Below, one piece after another: positions 1-6,876 of a DNA stretch of 13,175 bases (position 1 is its first letter; each line of letters opens with the position of its first letter). Origin of the DNA: CAYJPV01 sp964547975 (GTDB taxonomy: Bacteria; Acidobacteriota; Vicinamibacteria; Vicinamibacterales; JAKQTR01); NCBI GenBank assembly GCA_964547975.1, contig CAZJRM010000159.1, forward strand, positions 1 to 13,175, given 5' to 3'. The position numbers were made by a program, and so were the translations under genes. The notes under the pieces are model-generated. The model ran no database searches, was not told the DNA's origin, and saw only the letters and a list, made by a program, of their open reading frames with translations.

Positions 1-24
1 GCGCCCGCGCCGCGCTGCAGGGAG

Positions 25-133
25 AAAGGGGGCCAGGCCCCCTTTTCGTCGTCCGCTGGTCCGACCTAAAAGGGGGCCTGTCCCCCTTTTCCGCCGTCCG
101 CGGTCGGACCTAAAAGGGGGCCTGGCCCCCTTT
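25..133. repeat. Three-copy tandem array of GC-rich palindromes
   Basis: Three near-identical palindromes with arms AAAGGGGGCC and GGCCCCCTTT lie at 25-46, 68-90 and 112-133. The two intervening stretches (47-67 and 91-111) are also alike, both ending in a GTCCGC...GGAC CT segment, so the true repeat unit is about 44 bp with two full units and a third palindrome. Each palindrome is flanked by A-runs on the left and T-runs on the right, so it can act as a hairpin terminator in either direction. The middle copy has one change (T for G) in its centre. The array lies directly after the speA stop codon. It resembles REP-type dispersed repeats; copy number in the genome is unknown from here. Confidence 0.85.
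108..133 (-). terminator. Candidate factor-independent terminator of speA
   Basis: Read on the minus strand, the palindrome at 112-133 gives a strong GC hairpin followed by TTTTA, about 35 nt after the speA stop codon. Two further copies follow downstream as back-up. The U-tract is short, so the strength is uncertain. A second small GC hairpin (CCGCC/GGCGG) lies at 134-149. Confidence 0.5.
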
Positions 134-168
134 CCGCCGCGGGGCGGCGTCCGCCGGCCCCGGCAGTC

Positions 169-2115
169 TCACGCCTCCGGGTCCTCCAGGTACGTGTACC
201 CGTGGAGGCCTTCTTCGTAGAACTTCAGCAGGCGCCCTGATTCTTCGAACGTCATCCGGCCGTCGCGGACGGCCGCCTCGACGTCCGTGCGCAGTTTCGC
301 GACGAGCGTGTCGGGATGGTAGTCGACGTACTGCAGCACCTCGCGCACCGTGTCGCCCTTGATGACCGTCTCGAGCACGATCTCGTTGTTCTCCCCGAGC
401 GAGACGTGCACGGCGTGTGTGTCCCCGAACAGGTTGTGCATGTCTCCCAGGATCTCCTGGTACGCGCCAATCAGGAACACGCCGAGGTAATACGGATTCC
501 CGTCCGGCACGTGCAGCGGCAGCGTGCGCTTCACGTCTCGCCGATCGATGAACTGGTCGATCTTGCCGTCCGAGTCGCACGTGATGTCGCCGAGCACCGC
601 ATGACTGGTCGGCGGTTCGCCCAGGCGATGAATGGGCATCACCGGGAACAGTTGCTTGATGGCCCAGCTGTCGGGCATCGACTGGAAGAGCGAAAAATTG
701 CTGAAGTACGTGTCGGCCAGCATCTCGTCGAGGCCCTGCAGATCTTCGGGCACCTCGTCGAGCTGGCGGATCAGGCGCTGCAGCTTGGCGCACGTCGCCC
801 AGTACAACGTCTCGGCCTGGCACCGCTGTTCCAGCGGCAAGTAGCCGCCGCTGAACAGGTTCAGCGCCATGTCGAGCGCTTGCTGCGCGTCGTGATAGCT
901 CTCCTGCAGGTTGCGCATCGACACGTTCTGATACGTCTCGCGCAGGTCGATGATCGGCTGCTCGAGTTCTTCCAGCGGCGCCACCGGCGGGATTTCCTGT
1001 TCCCGGAATCCCGAGACGCCGAGGATGTTGAACACGAGGGCGCTGTGATAGGCCGCCACCGCGCGCCCGCTTTCCGACAGGATCGTCGGGTGCGGAATCC
1101 CCGCATCGTCACACACGGTCTGCACGTGATAGACGACGTCGGCCGCGTATTCCTCGAGCGTGTAGTTCACGCTCGATTCGAAGTTCGTCTGCGAGCCGTC
1201 ATAATCGACACCCAGCCCGCCGCCGATGTCGAGGTACTCGAGCCCGGCCCCGGCCTTCGCGAGTTCGGTGTAGACACGCGCCGCTTCGTTGAGCGCCGCC
1301 TTCACGATGCGGATGTTCGGGATCTGGCTGCCCAGGTGGAAGTGCAGGAGCTTGAAACAGTCCTGCATGCCGAGCGCCTTGAGTTCTTCGAAGCCCTTCA
1401 GGATCTCCGAGACCGTCAGCCCGAACTTCGATCGGTACCCGCCGGACGACTGCCAGCGGCCGCTGCCGCGCGACGCCAGTTTCACGCGCATGCCGATCAT
1501 CGGCCGCACGCCCACCTTGGCGGAGTACTCGAGGATGAGCCCCAGTTCGGTGTACTTCTCGACGACCGGGAGGATCCGGCGCCCGATCTTCTGGGCGTGC
1601 ATGGCCATCTCGATGAACTCGGCGTCCTTGAACCCGTTGCAGACGATCGGCGTGTCGTTCGACGCCATCGCGGCGACCGCAAACAGCTCGGGCTTGGACC
1701 CGGCTTCGAGCCCGAACCCGTACGGACGGCCGTACGTCACGATCTCCTCGACGACCTTCCGCTGCTGATTGACCTTCACCGGGAACACGCACGCGTACTT
1801 GCCCTGGTAGCCGTGCTGCGCGATGGCGGCCTGGAACGCGTCGTGGAGATCCGTCAGCCGGTGCCGCAGGATGTCGCTGAACCGGATGAGGATCGGGACG
1901 TCGATGCCGCGCAGGACCATCTGATCCGTCAGGCTCTTGAGATCGATGCACCGGTGGGGTTCTTTCGTCGGATGGACGCGGACGTTGCCTTCCTCGCCAA
2001 TCGAGAAGTAGCCCTGGCCCCAGCGGGAGATTTCGTAGAGTTCGGTGGCGTCGGCAATGGTCCAGGGGTCGCCAACGCGCCAGGTGCGGTTCAGACGGCT
2101 TGCGGGTATGTTCAC
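169..2115 (-). CDS. speA: Biosynthetic arginine decarboxylase (SpeA)
   Basis: This PLP enzyme converts L-arginine to agmatine and CO2, the first step of the agmatine route to putrescine. The 648 residues match the usual SpeA length of 630-660. Visible motifs are the PLP lysine K114 in VFPVKVNQ, HFHLGSQI (258-265), the glycine-rich phosphate loop DIGGGLGVDYDGS (296-308), SESGRA (347-352) and the C-terminal active-site cysteine C513 in GDITCDSDGKID. The fold is the alanine-racemase-like barrel with a C-terminal beta domain. The start is a GTG: the nearby ATG (2124-2122) is out of frame and no in-frame ATG exists nearby. There is no Shine-Dalgarno sequence, but a TATGAT box lies 6 nt before the GTG. 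It follows the amidohydrolase gene by 41 bp on the same strand. The enzyme is normally cytoplasmic or loosely periplasmic; no signal peptide is seen here. Confidence 0.97.
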   Translation of the reverse strand: MNIPASRLNRTWRVGDPWTIADATELYEISRWGQGYFSIGEEGNVRVHPTKEPHRCIDLKSLTDQMVLRGIDVPILIRFSDILRHRLTDLHDAFQAAIAQHGYQGKYACVFPVKVNQQRKVVEEIVTYGRPYGFGLEAGSKPELFAVAAMASNDTPIVCNGFKDAEFIEMAMHAQKIGRRILPVVEKYTELGLILEYSAKVGVRPMIGMRVKLASRGSGRWQSSGGYRSKFGLTVSEILKGFEELKALGMQDCFKLLHFHLGSQIPNIRIVKAALNEAARVYTELAKAGAGLEYLDIGGGLGVDYDGSQTNFESSVNYTLEEYAADVVYHVQTVCDDAGIPHPTILSESGRAVAAYHSALVFNILGVSGFREQEIPPVAPLEELEQPIIDLRETYQNVSMRNLQESYHDAQQALDMALNLFSGGYLPLEQRCQAETLYWATCAKLQRLIRQLDEVPEDLQGLDEMLADTYFSNFSLFQSMPDSWAIKQLFPVMPIHRLGEPPTSHAVLGDITCDSDGKIDQFIDRRDVKRTLPLHVPDGNPYYLGVFLIGAYQEILGDMHNLFGDTHAVHVSLGENNEIVLETVIKGDTVREVLQYVDYHPDTLVAKLRTDVEAAVRDGRMTFEESGRLLKFYEEGLHGYTYLEDPEA

Positions 2116-2121
2116 GAATTC

Positions 2122-2149
2122 ATCATACCGATCTTGCCCCGCCCCGCAA
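2122..2149 (-). promoter_or_regulatory. Candidate leaderless promoter of speA
   Basis: On the minus strand TTGCGG (2149-2144), a 16-bp spacer and TATGAT (2127-2122) form a sigma-70-like promoter. TATGAT ends exactly 6 nt before the GTG, so transcription would begin at or next to the start codon. The same spacing is seen before three other genes in the window. Confidence 0.45.
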
Positions 2150-2156
2150 TGGCGAT

Positions 2157-3896
2157 TTACGGCGTCCGACGGGTCGCGCCCGGCCCGCGAAGCACCCGGC
2201 CCGGCCGCTCCGCCGTGATCCGGCCGTCACTGACGACGGCGCGGCCGTTGACGTAGACGTGGCGGACGCCGACGGCATAGTGCGTCGGGTCGGTGAAGGT
2301 CGAGACGTCCCGGATCGTGGCTGGATCGAACACCGTGACGTCCGCCGCCATGCCCGGCCGCAGGACACCCCGATCCAGCAGGCCGACTCGCGCCGCAGGC
2401 CGGGACGTCATCTTCCGGACGGCGTCCTCGAGCGTGAGGAGCCGTTCGTCGCGGACGTACATCCCGAGGATTCGCGCGAAGGTGCCCCAGGCTCTCGGGT
2501 GCGACCTCGACACCGACAGGGGACCGTCTTCCGCCCGGGCGCCGGAATCCGTGTCGATCGAAACGAGCGGGTGCCGCAACGCGGTGCGAACGTCCCGTTC
2601 GTCCATGATCGAGATGATGCAGGCGGTCTCCCCCTTGTCGGCGATCACGAGGTCGATCAGGGCGTCGCGCGGGTCCTTGCCCATCGCGGCGCCGACCTGC
2701 GTGAGGGTCAGGCCCTCCCACTTGCGCAGCGCGGGATCGAGCACCGACGACACCATCACCCCGTCGCCGCCGCCGGCGCCGTACCACTGGTTCTCCCATC
2801 CCGCAGCGTTCGGGTCGTCCATCTCGCGCATGACGCGGGCCCGGACGGCCGGGTCCTGCAGGCGTTCTATCAGGGCCGCGTCGCCGCCTTCGCGCACCCA
2901 TAGCGGCAGGCAGGCGTCGAGATCGTTCGACGCCCGCGTGTAGGGATACTGGTTGGCGGTGATGTCGAGGCCGCTCGCCCGCGCGGTTTCGATGGCCGCG
3001 AGGACTTCGGGCATCCGCCCCCAGTTGGCCTTGTACGCCGTTTTCAGATGCCAGATCTCGGCGGGGATGTCGGCCTCGCGCGCCACGCGGAACGTCTCGT
3101 CGAGCGCCGCGAGGATGTCCCGGCTCTCCGACCGCAGGTGCGTGAGGTACACCCCGCCGAACTGGCGGGCGGTCTTCGCGAGTTCGACGATTTCCTCGGT
3201 CGAGGCGAACCGGTCGGGCACGTACTGCAGCGACGTGCTGAGCCCCAGCGCGCCCTGCGCCATGGCCTCGGCGACGAGACGTTGCATCGCCGCGAGATCC
3301 CCGGGGCTGGCCGCGCGCGCGTCGCGCCCGATCACGTAGTCGCGGACGCTGCCCGCGCCGACGAACGACCCCAGATTGATAGCCGGCCGCGATCGGGTCT
3401 CGAGGCGCGTGAAGTACTCCGCCAGCGTCCGGAAGTCCTGCGCCACCCCGAAGTGGTCGTACGTGGCCCGGGCCGCCGCCATCATCCGATCGTTGAGCGG
3501 GGCGATCGACGTCCCTTCGCCGGTGATTTCCGTCGTGACGCCCTGCATGATCTTCGACGCCGCGCGCCCGTCGACGAGCAGGTTGAACTCGGACTGGCCG
3601 AGCATGTCGATGAACCCCGGCGCCACGACCAGGCCGGCCGCGTTCACACGGGTCGAGGCGGCGGCGCGAGACAAGTCGCCGATGGCGGCGATCCGGTCGC
3701 CCTGGATCCCGAGGTCCGCGACGAACCACGGCGCGCCCGTGCCGTCGACGATGCGGCCACCGGCGAGGATGACGTCGAAGGCCGGCGCCTGCGCGTGCCC
3801 TCGCCACGCGGGCCACGAGGCGAGGACCGCCAGGCACAGCGGGGCGAACACGAGCACGCGACGCGACGGCAGGCGCGACAGCAGGCGTGGCAGCAT
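2157..3896 (-). CDS. Exported amidohydrolase, D-aminoacylase (N-acyl-D-amino-acid deacylase) family, altered metal site
   Basis: The 579-residue protein begins with an Arg-rich n-region, a hydrophobic stretch (14-30) and AQA at 35-37, a likely signal peptide, so it acts outside the cytoplasm. The body is an amidohydrolase: beta-strand start DVILAGGRIVDGTGAPWFVADLGI from residue 41, VAPGFID (91-97), THLRSE with H253, WHLK with H283, SIDTD with D448, and the C-terminal RPGMAADVTVFDP return of the beta-sandwich. Family members hydrolyse N-acyl-D-amino acids. Here the usual HxH after PGFID is L99-x-Q101, and the Cys in GVTT...GNCG is replaced by GVTTEITGEG (119-128). The substrate and even zinc binding are therefore uncertain. 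The start at 3896 was chosen over 3983 because it gives the signal peptide and avoids overlap with the upstream gene, which ends 49 bp before it. Confidence 0.88.
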   Translation of the reverse strand: MLPRLLSRLPSRRVLVFAPLCLAVLASWPAWRGHAQAPAFDVILAGGRIVDGTGAPWFVADLGIQGDRIAAIGDLSRAAASTRVNAAGLVVAPGFIDMLGQSEFNLLVDGRAASKIMQGVTTEITGEGTSIAPLNDRMMAAARATYDHFGVAQDFRTLAEYFTRLETRSRPAINLGSFVGAGSVRDYVIGRDARAASPGDLAAMQRLVAEAMAQGALGLSTSLQYVPDRFASTEEIVELAKTARQFGGVYLTHLRSESRDILAALDETFRVAREADIPAEIWHLKTAYKANWGRMPEVLAAIETARASGLDITANQYPYTRASNDLDACLPLWVREGGDAALIERLQDPAVRARVMREMDDPNAAGWENQWYGAGGGDGVMVSSVLDPALRKWEGLTLTQVGAAMGKDPRDALIDLVIADKGETACIISIMDERDVRTALRHPLVSIDTDSGARAEDGPLSVSRSHPRAWGTFARILGMYVRDERLLTLEDAVRKMTSRPAARVGLLDRGVLRPGMAADVTVFDPATIRDVSTFTDPTHYAVGVRHVYVNGRAVVSDGRITAERPGRVLRGPGATRRTP

Positions 3897-3902
3897 GCGC
3901 CG

Positions 3903-3908
3903 ATGATA
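3903..3908 (-). promoter_or_regulatory. Candidate leaderless -10 box of the amidohydrolase gene
   Basis: TATCAT on the minus strand ends 6 nt (CGGCGC) before the ATG at 3896. No Shine-Dalgarno sequence is present. No convincing -35 box is visible 16-18 bp upstream. It lies in the 49-bp gap after the VWA gene. Confidence 0.4.
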
Positions 3909-3945
3909 CCAGCACCCGCCATCGGCGACCCGCGGCGCTCGGCGA

Positions 3946-5262
3946 TTACTTCGCGTTGACGGTGAGTGTCTGCCCTTCGGCAATCGTGAACGGGCGCCAC
4001 GTACCGCCGATGCGCACCCGGTAGGTCCCGGCGGGCAGCACGATGGTCGAACTCAACGCCGACACCGTGCCCACCGGCGTCCCCGACTCGGTGGTGACGG
4101 GGACGTCGTTCACGCCGAGCCCTTTGACGCTGACGATACCCGGCAGCAGCGTCACGGTCTTGCCCGCGTCGAGGCGGACGCCGGGCCACACGAGCGTCTC
4201 GAACGTCACGTCGTACACGCCCGGCATCAGCGTGGCCGTCTCGTCGACCGACGAGACCGTGCCGTGCTCGACGCCGGATTCGGCATCGACGATGCGGTGC
4301 CCGCGGTAGGCGGCCCCTTTCACGCGCAGCACGGCCGGTTCGAGCAGCGTGGTCTTGCTCGTCTTGATCTCGACGCTCTTCCACCAGCCGCTGCCGAACT
4401 TGACGTGGTAGAGCCCCGACGGCAACGGGATGGTCGACTTCAACGCGCCCACCGTGGCCACGACCTTTCCCGTGGCCGCCTCCGCGACGTCGTGCCCCTG
4501 GAGCTCGGCGCCTTTGACCGACAGGAATCCCTGGCCGGCCGGCTCGTCCGCCACGGTGACGGCCGTCTGCACGGCGGCCTTCGTGATGGCGGCGGCCAGC
4601 AGGTTCGCGTCCGGCGCGTCGAAGTACGTCCCGCCCGTCGCGCGCGAGATGCACTCGAGTTGCGTGCGCGCGGCTTTGTCCACGTCGAAGCCCACGGTGT
4701 GCACGACGATGCCGACGCCGGCGGCCTGCATGGCGCGGGCGGCGGCGCAGGGATCGCCCGCGCACGTCTCTTTGCCGTCGCTGACCAGCACGATGAACTT
4801 CTGCAGGGTATCGGTGGCCGAAAAGTCTTTCGCCGCGAGTTCGAGCACCTTCGTGATGGGCGTATAGCCCTGGGGGCTCAACGTCTTCGCTTTCGCGATG
4901 ACGTCGGCCTTCACGGCTGAGGCGACGCCGAACGGCAGGACGAGCGCCGTGTCGTTGCAGTCGTGCTTCTCCCGGGGAGACTGATGGCCGTAGGCCCGGA
5001 ACGCGAGGCGGGTCGTCGGCGGCAGCGTGTCGAGAAACACCTGGATGGCCGCCCGGGCGGCGTCGATCTTCGTGCGCCCGTCGGGGAGCTTCGCCGCCAT
5101 GCTGCCCGACACATCGAGAATCAGTTCGACGCGCCTGGGCGCGGCCGCCGCAGCCGTCGCCTGCGCGGCAGCCGGTACGGCAGCCGATGTCGCGACGAGC
5201 CACGCGGCAATCGCGGCGGCACAACGGGTGACGTGGCGGGCGGGCGGGTTGGCGGGGAACAT
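3946..5262 (-). CDS. Secreted von Willebrand factor A domain protein with three C-terminal repeats
   Basis: The 438-residue protein has a signal peptide (about 1-34, ending AAAQA). A VWA domain covers about residues 44-235, with a complete MIDAS metal site: D50-x-S52-x-S54, T134 in QGYTPI and D162 in VSDGKE. VWA domains bind protein partners through a divalent metal. Residues 247-309, 311-375 and 376-438 are three tandem repeats of about 64 residues, each starting with VKG, followed by GTV or ATVGAL, then LPxGxYxV and a Trp-containing strand. They look like beta-sandwich modules of the kind found in PEGA-like surface proteins. The start is fixed by AGGAGG five nt upstream of the ATG. The reading frame stays open far upstream, across the opposite-strand genes to 7749, but this is a composition effect. 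The ligand is unknown. Confidence 0.9.
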   Translation of the reverse strand: MFPANPPARHVTRCAAAIAAWLVATSAAVPAAAQATAAAAAPRRVELILDVSGSMAAKLPDGRTKIDAARAAIQVFLDTLPPTTRLAFRAYGHQSPREKHDCNDTALVLPFGVASAVKADVIAKAKTLSPQGYTPITKVLELAAKDFSATDTLQKFIVLVSDGKETCAGDPCAAARAMQAAGVGIVVHTVGFDVDKAARTQLECISRATGGTYFDAPDANLLAAAITKAAVQTAVTVADEPAGQGFLSVKGAELQGHDVAEAATGKVVATVGALKSTIPLPSGLYHVKFGSGWWKSVEIKTSKTTLLEPAVLRVKGAAYRGHRIVDAESGVEHGTVSSVDETATLMPGVYDVTFETLVWPGVRLDAGKTVTLLPGIVSVKGLGVNDVPVTTESGTPVGTVSALSSTIVLPAGTYRVRIGGTWRPFTIAEGQTLTVNAK

Positions 5263-5301
5263 GGTAGCCTCCTGAGACGGCTGGACGGACCGCCTGGCGG
5301 G

Positions 5302-5318
5302 GCTACGGCCATCGTAGC
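5302..5318. promoter_or_regulatory. Dyad and overlapping -10 boxes in the divergent intergenic region
   Basis: The 84-bp gap between the divergent VWA and PHA-type genes holds the perfect dyad GCTACG-GCCAT-CGTAGC. Its right arm overlaps TAGCAT (5315-5320, plus strand, 26 nt before the ATG of the PHA-type gene) and TACGAT (5316-5311, minus strand, toward the VWA gene). This could be a shared operator or just two overlapping -10 boxes. There is no direct evidence of a regulator. Confidence 0.3.
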
Positions 5319-5346
5319 ATGGCGACGTCCGCGGCCTGGAGGACCG

Positions 5347-5673
5347 ATGCGCGTGCAGGTGTCTCATTCGCTGGGGCGTGATCGCGCCCGGCACAAGCTG
5401 GCGGGGTTCGCCGACGCCCTCGCGGCCCGGCCCTGGCCGGCCGGCGTCGATGTCCGGGACATCGTCCGTCAGTGGACGGGCGATCGGCTGGACTTCGCGT
5501 TCACGGCCGCGCGCGGGTTCTTCTCGCTGCCGATTCGTGGCTGGCTCGACGTCGCCGACGTGGAGGTCGTACTCGATGCCGCCGTCCCGTCGATGCTCGC
5601 GTCGCTGGTTGGCGAAGACCGCATCAAGGCAGTACTGGAAGACGAACTGCGGAAGGTGCTGGCCGAGCCCTGA
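5347..5673 (+). CDS. Polyhydroxyalkanoic acid system family protein
   Basis: This 108-residue protein resembles the small polyhydroxyalkanoate granule-region family. It has an N-terminal VSHSLGRDRARHKL segment (5-18, the HxLG...A motif), an alternating beta region in the middle (DFAFTAARGFFSLPIRGWLDV) and a C-terminal helix (DRIKAVLEDELRKVL). In other bacteria such genes lie beside PHA synthesis or granule genes; the function is not defined. No PHA synthase, depolymerase or phasin is in this window, so a PHA role here rests only on family membership. The start is supported by GGAGG five nt upstream of the ATG, and no signal peptide is seen. It is divergent from the VWA gene and 45 bp ahead of the aldolase-like gene. 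Confidence 0.72.
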   Translation: MRVQVSHSLGRDRARHKLAGFADALAARPWPAGVDVRDIVRQWTGDRLDFAFTAARGFFSLPIRGWLDVADVEVVLDAAVPSMLASLVGEDRIKAVLEDELRKVLAEP

Positions 5674-5706
5674 CACAGGCGTCGCGCCGGGTGACAGCCG
5701 GGCCTG

Positions 5707-5712
5707 TAGAAT
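5707..5712 (+). promoter_or_regulatory. Candidate leaderless -10 box of the aldolase-like gene
   Basis: TAGAAT, preceded by TG (extended -10 form), ends exactly 6 nt (ACCACC) before the ATG at 5719. No Shine-Dalgarno sequence is present, and no clear -35 box is seen. The predicted start of transcription would be the A of the ATG. Confidence 0.45.
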
Positions 5713-5718
5713 ACCACC

Positions 5719-6747
5719 ATGATCGATCTCAGAAGCGACACGCTCACGTTGCCGACGCCGGAGATGCTCCAGCGCATGACGACGGCGCGGCTCGGCGATG
5801 ACTCGCGCGACGGCGACCCGACCGTGCTGGAACTCGAAGCCGAGTCCGCGCGCCTGCTCGGCAAGGACGCCGCGGTGTTCACCGTGAGCGGCACCATGTC
5901 CAACACGCTCGCGCTGCGGACGCATTGCGAGGCCGGGGCGGCGGCGATCATCGACGAACAGGCGCACGTCTACTCGATGGAGTGGAGCGCGATGGCGGCG
6001 ACCTGCGGCCTGCTCGTGATGCCCGTGCCGGCCCGCCATGGCGTGCCCGACCTCGATCGTGTCGAGCGGGCGCTGCAGAAGGCCGCGGCGGGATTCCCCG
6101 CGCGCGGCGTGTTGTGCCTCGAGAACACCCACAACGCGGCTGGTGGGACCGTGATGACCGCCCCGGAGACCGCCGCGCTGGCGGCGCTGGCGCGCCGCGC
6201 GGGCGTGCCGATCCACCTGGACGGCGCGCGAATCTTCAACGCGGCCGTCGCGCTGGGCGTCGACGCGCGCGAACTCGTGGCGCCCGTCGATTCGGTGTCG
6301 TTCTGTCTGTCGAAGGGGCTGTCGGCGCCGGTCGGATCGATTCTCGCGGGGCCGAAGGACTTCATCGAACGGGCGCGCAAGGTGCGGCGGTCGTTCGGCG
6401 CGGCCATGCGCCAGGCGGGCGTGATTGCCGCGCCCGGCCTCGTGGCCCTGCAGACGATGGTGGCGCGGCTCGCCGAGGACCACGCGCGCGCCCGACGGCT
6501 GGCCGACGCCATCGCGGGATTGCCAGGGCTGTCGATCGATCTCTCGACCGTGCAGACCAACATCGTGAACGTCGATACGGCGGGCCTGGGCATGGACGCG
6601 GCCGCGTTCAACACGCGCCTGATGGCGCACGGCGTGCGCGGGCTGCCCGGGATGGGCACCGCACTCCGCCTCGTGACGTATCGTGGCATTTCCGACGGGG
6701 ACGTCGAGGTGGCCATCGCCGCCTTCCGCGCTTGTTGTGGGCGGTAG
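5719..6747 (+). CDS. PLP-dependent aldolase, low-specificity L-threonine aldolase family
   Basis: Family members split L-threonine or L-allo-threonine into glycine and acetaldehyde using PLP. The 342 residues and layout fit: RSDTLTLPTP (5-14), the SGTMSN PLP-phosphate loop (57-62), H83 stacking on PLP, LENTHN (134-139), HLDGARIFN (166-174) and the Schiff-base lysine K199 in CLSKGLSAPVGS, then MRQAG and a C-terminal RLVT. The normally conserved GDDVYG before DPTV is GDDSRD (26-31), so the active-site Tyr is Arg30. The residue matching E. coli His126 also seems absent. Reaction type is likely kept, but the preferred beta-hydroxy amino acid may differ. It is cytoplasmic. It appears to be transcribed from its own promoter without a leader. 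Confidence 0.85.
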   Translation: MIDLRSDTLTLPTPEMLQRMTTARLGDDSRDGDPTVLELEAESARLLGKDAAVFTVSGTMSNTLALRTHCEAGAAAIIDEQAHVYSMEWSAMAATCGLLVMPVPARHGVPDLDRVERALQKAAAGFPARGVLCLENTHNAAGGTVMTAPETAALAALARRAGVPIHLDGARIFNAAVALGVDARELVAPVDSVSFCLSKGLSAPVGSILAGPKDFIERARKVRRSFGAAMRQAGVIAAPGLVALQTMVARLAEDHARARRLADAIAGLPGLSIDLSTVQTNIVNVDTAGLGMDAAAFNTRLMAHGVRGLPGMGTALRLVTYRGISDGDVEVAIAAFRACCGR

Positions 6748-6818
6748 TCCCGTTGGTGATGAACGCAGTGTGACTGTTGTCGTGCCGGGCTTCAGTGATG
6801 CCGTGTGACCGTGTGTGG

Positions 6819-6862
6819 GACAGGGCGTCCTTCGGCTACGCTCAGGACAAGTCAGCCCTGTC
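6819..6862 (+). repeat. Nested palindromic repeat in the leader of the YCII gene
   Basis: Outer arms GACAGGGC (6819-6826) and GCCCTGTC (6855-6862) enclose inner arms GTCCT (6827-6831) and AGGAC (6844-6848). The core CTTCGGCTACGCTCAGGAC matches a dispersed element I recall from many draft genomes of soil bacteria (recall, not checked). It ends three nt before the AGGAG of the next gene. The rest of 6748-6876 shows no gene. Confidence 0.65.
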
Positions 6863-6876
6863 TGCAGGAGTCCCCG

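Noticed and set aside
25..133. CRISPR array
   Set aside because: Both the palindromes and the intervening 21-nt segments are repeated, there are only three units, and no cas gene is present.
316..2256. 646-codon plus-strand open frame opposite speA
   Set aside because: SpeA on the other strand has every family motif. The antisense translation has no recognisable domain and is Arg/Asp/Val-rich, a shadow of codon bias.
3897..3983. Upstream ATG at 3983 for the amidohydrolase
   Set aside because: It would overlap the VWA gene and bury the signal peptide behind 29 Arg-rich residues. The ATG at 3896 has a promoter-like box 6 nt upstream.
5469..5951. 160-codon minus-strand frame across the PHA-type and aldolase-like genes
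   Set aside because: Ser/Arg-rich low-complexity translation crossing two well-supported genes on the other strand.
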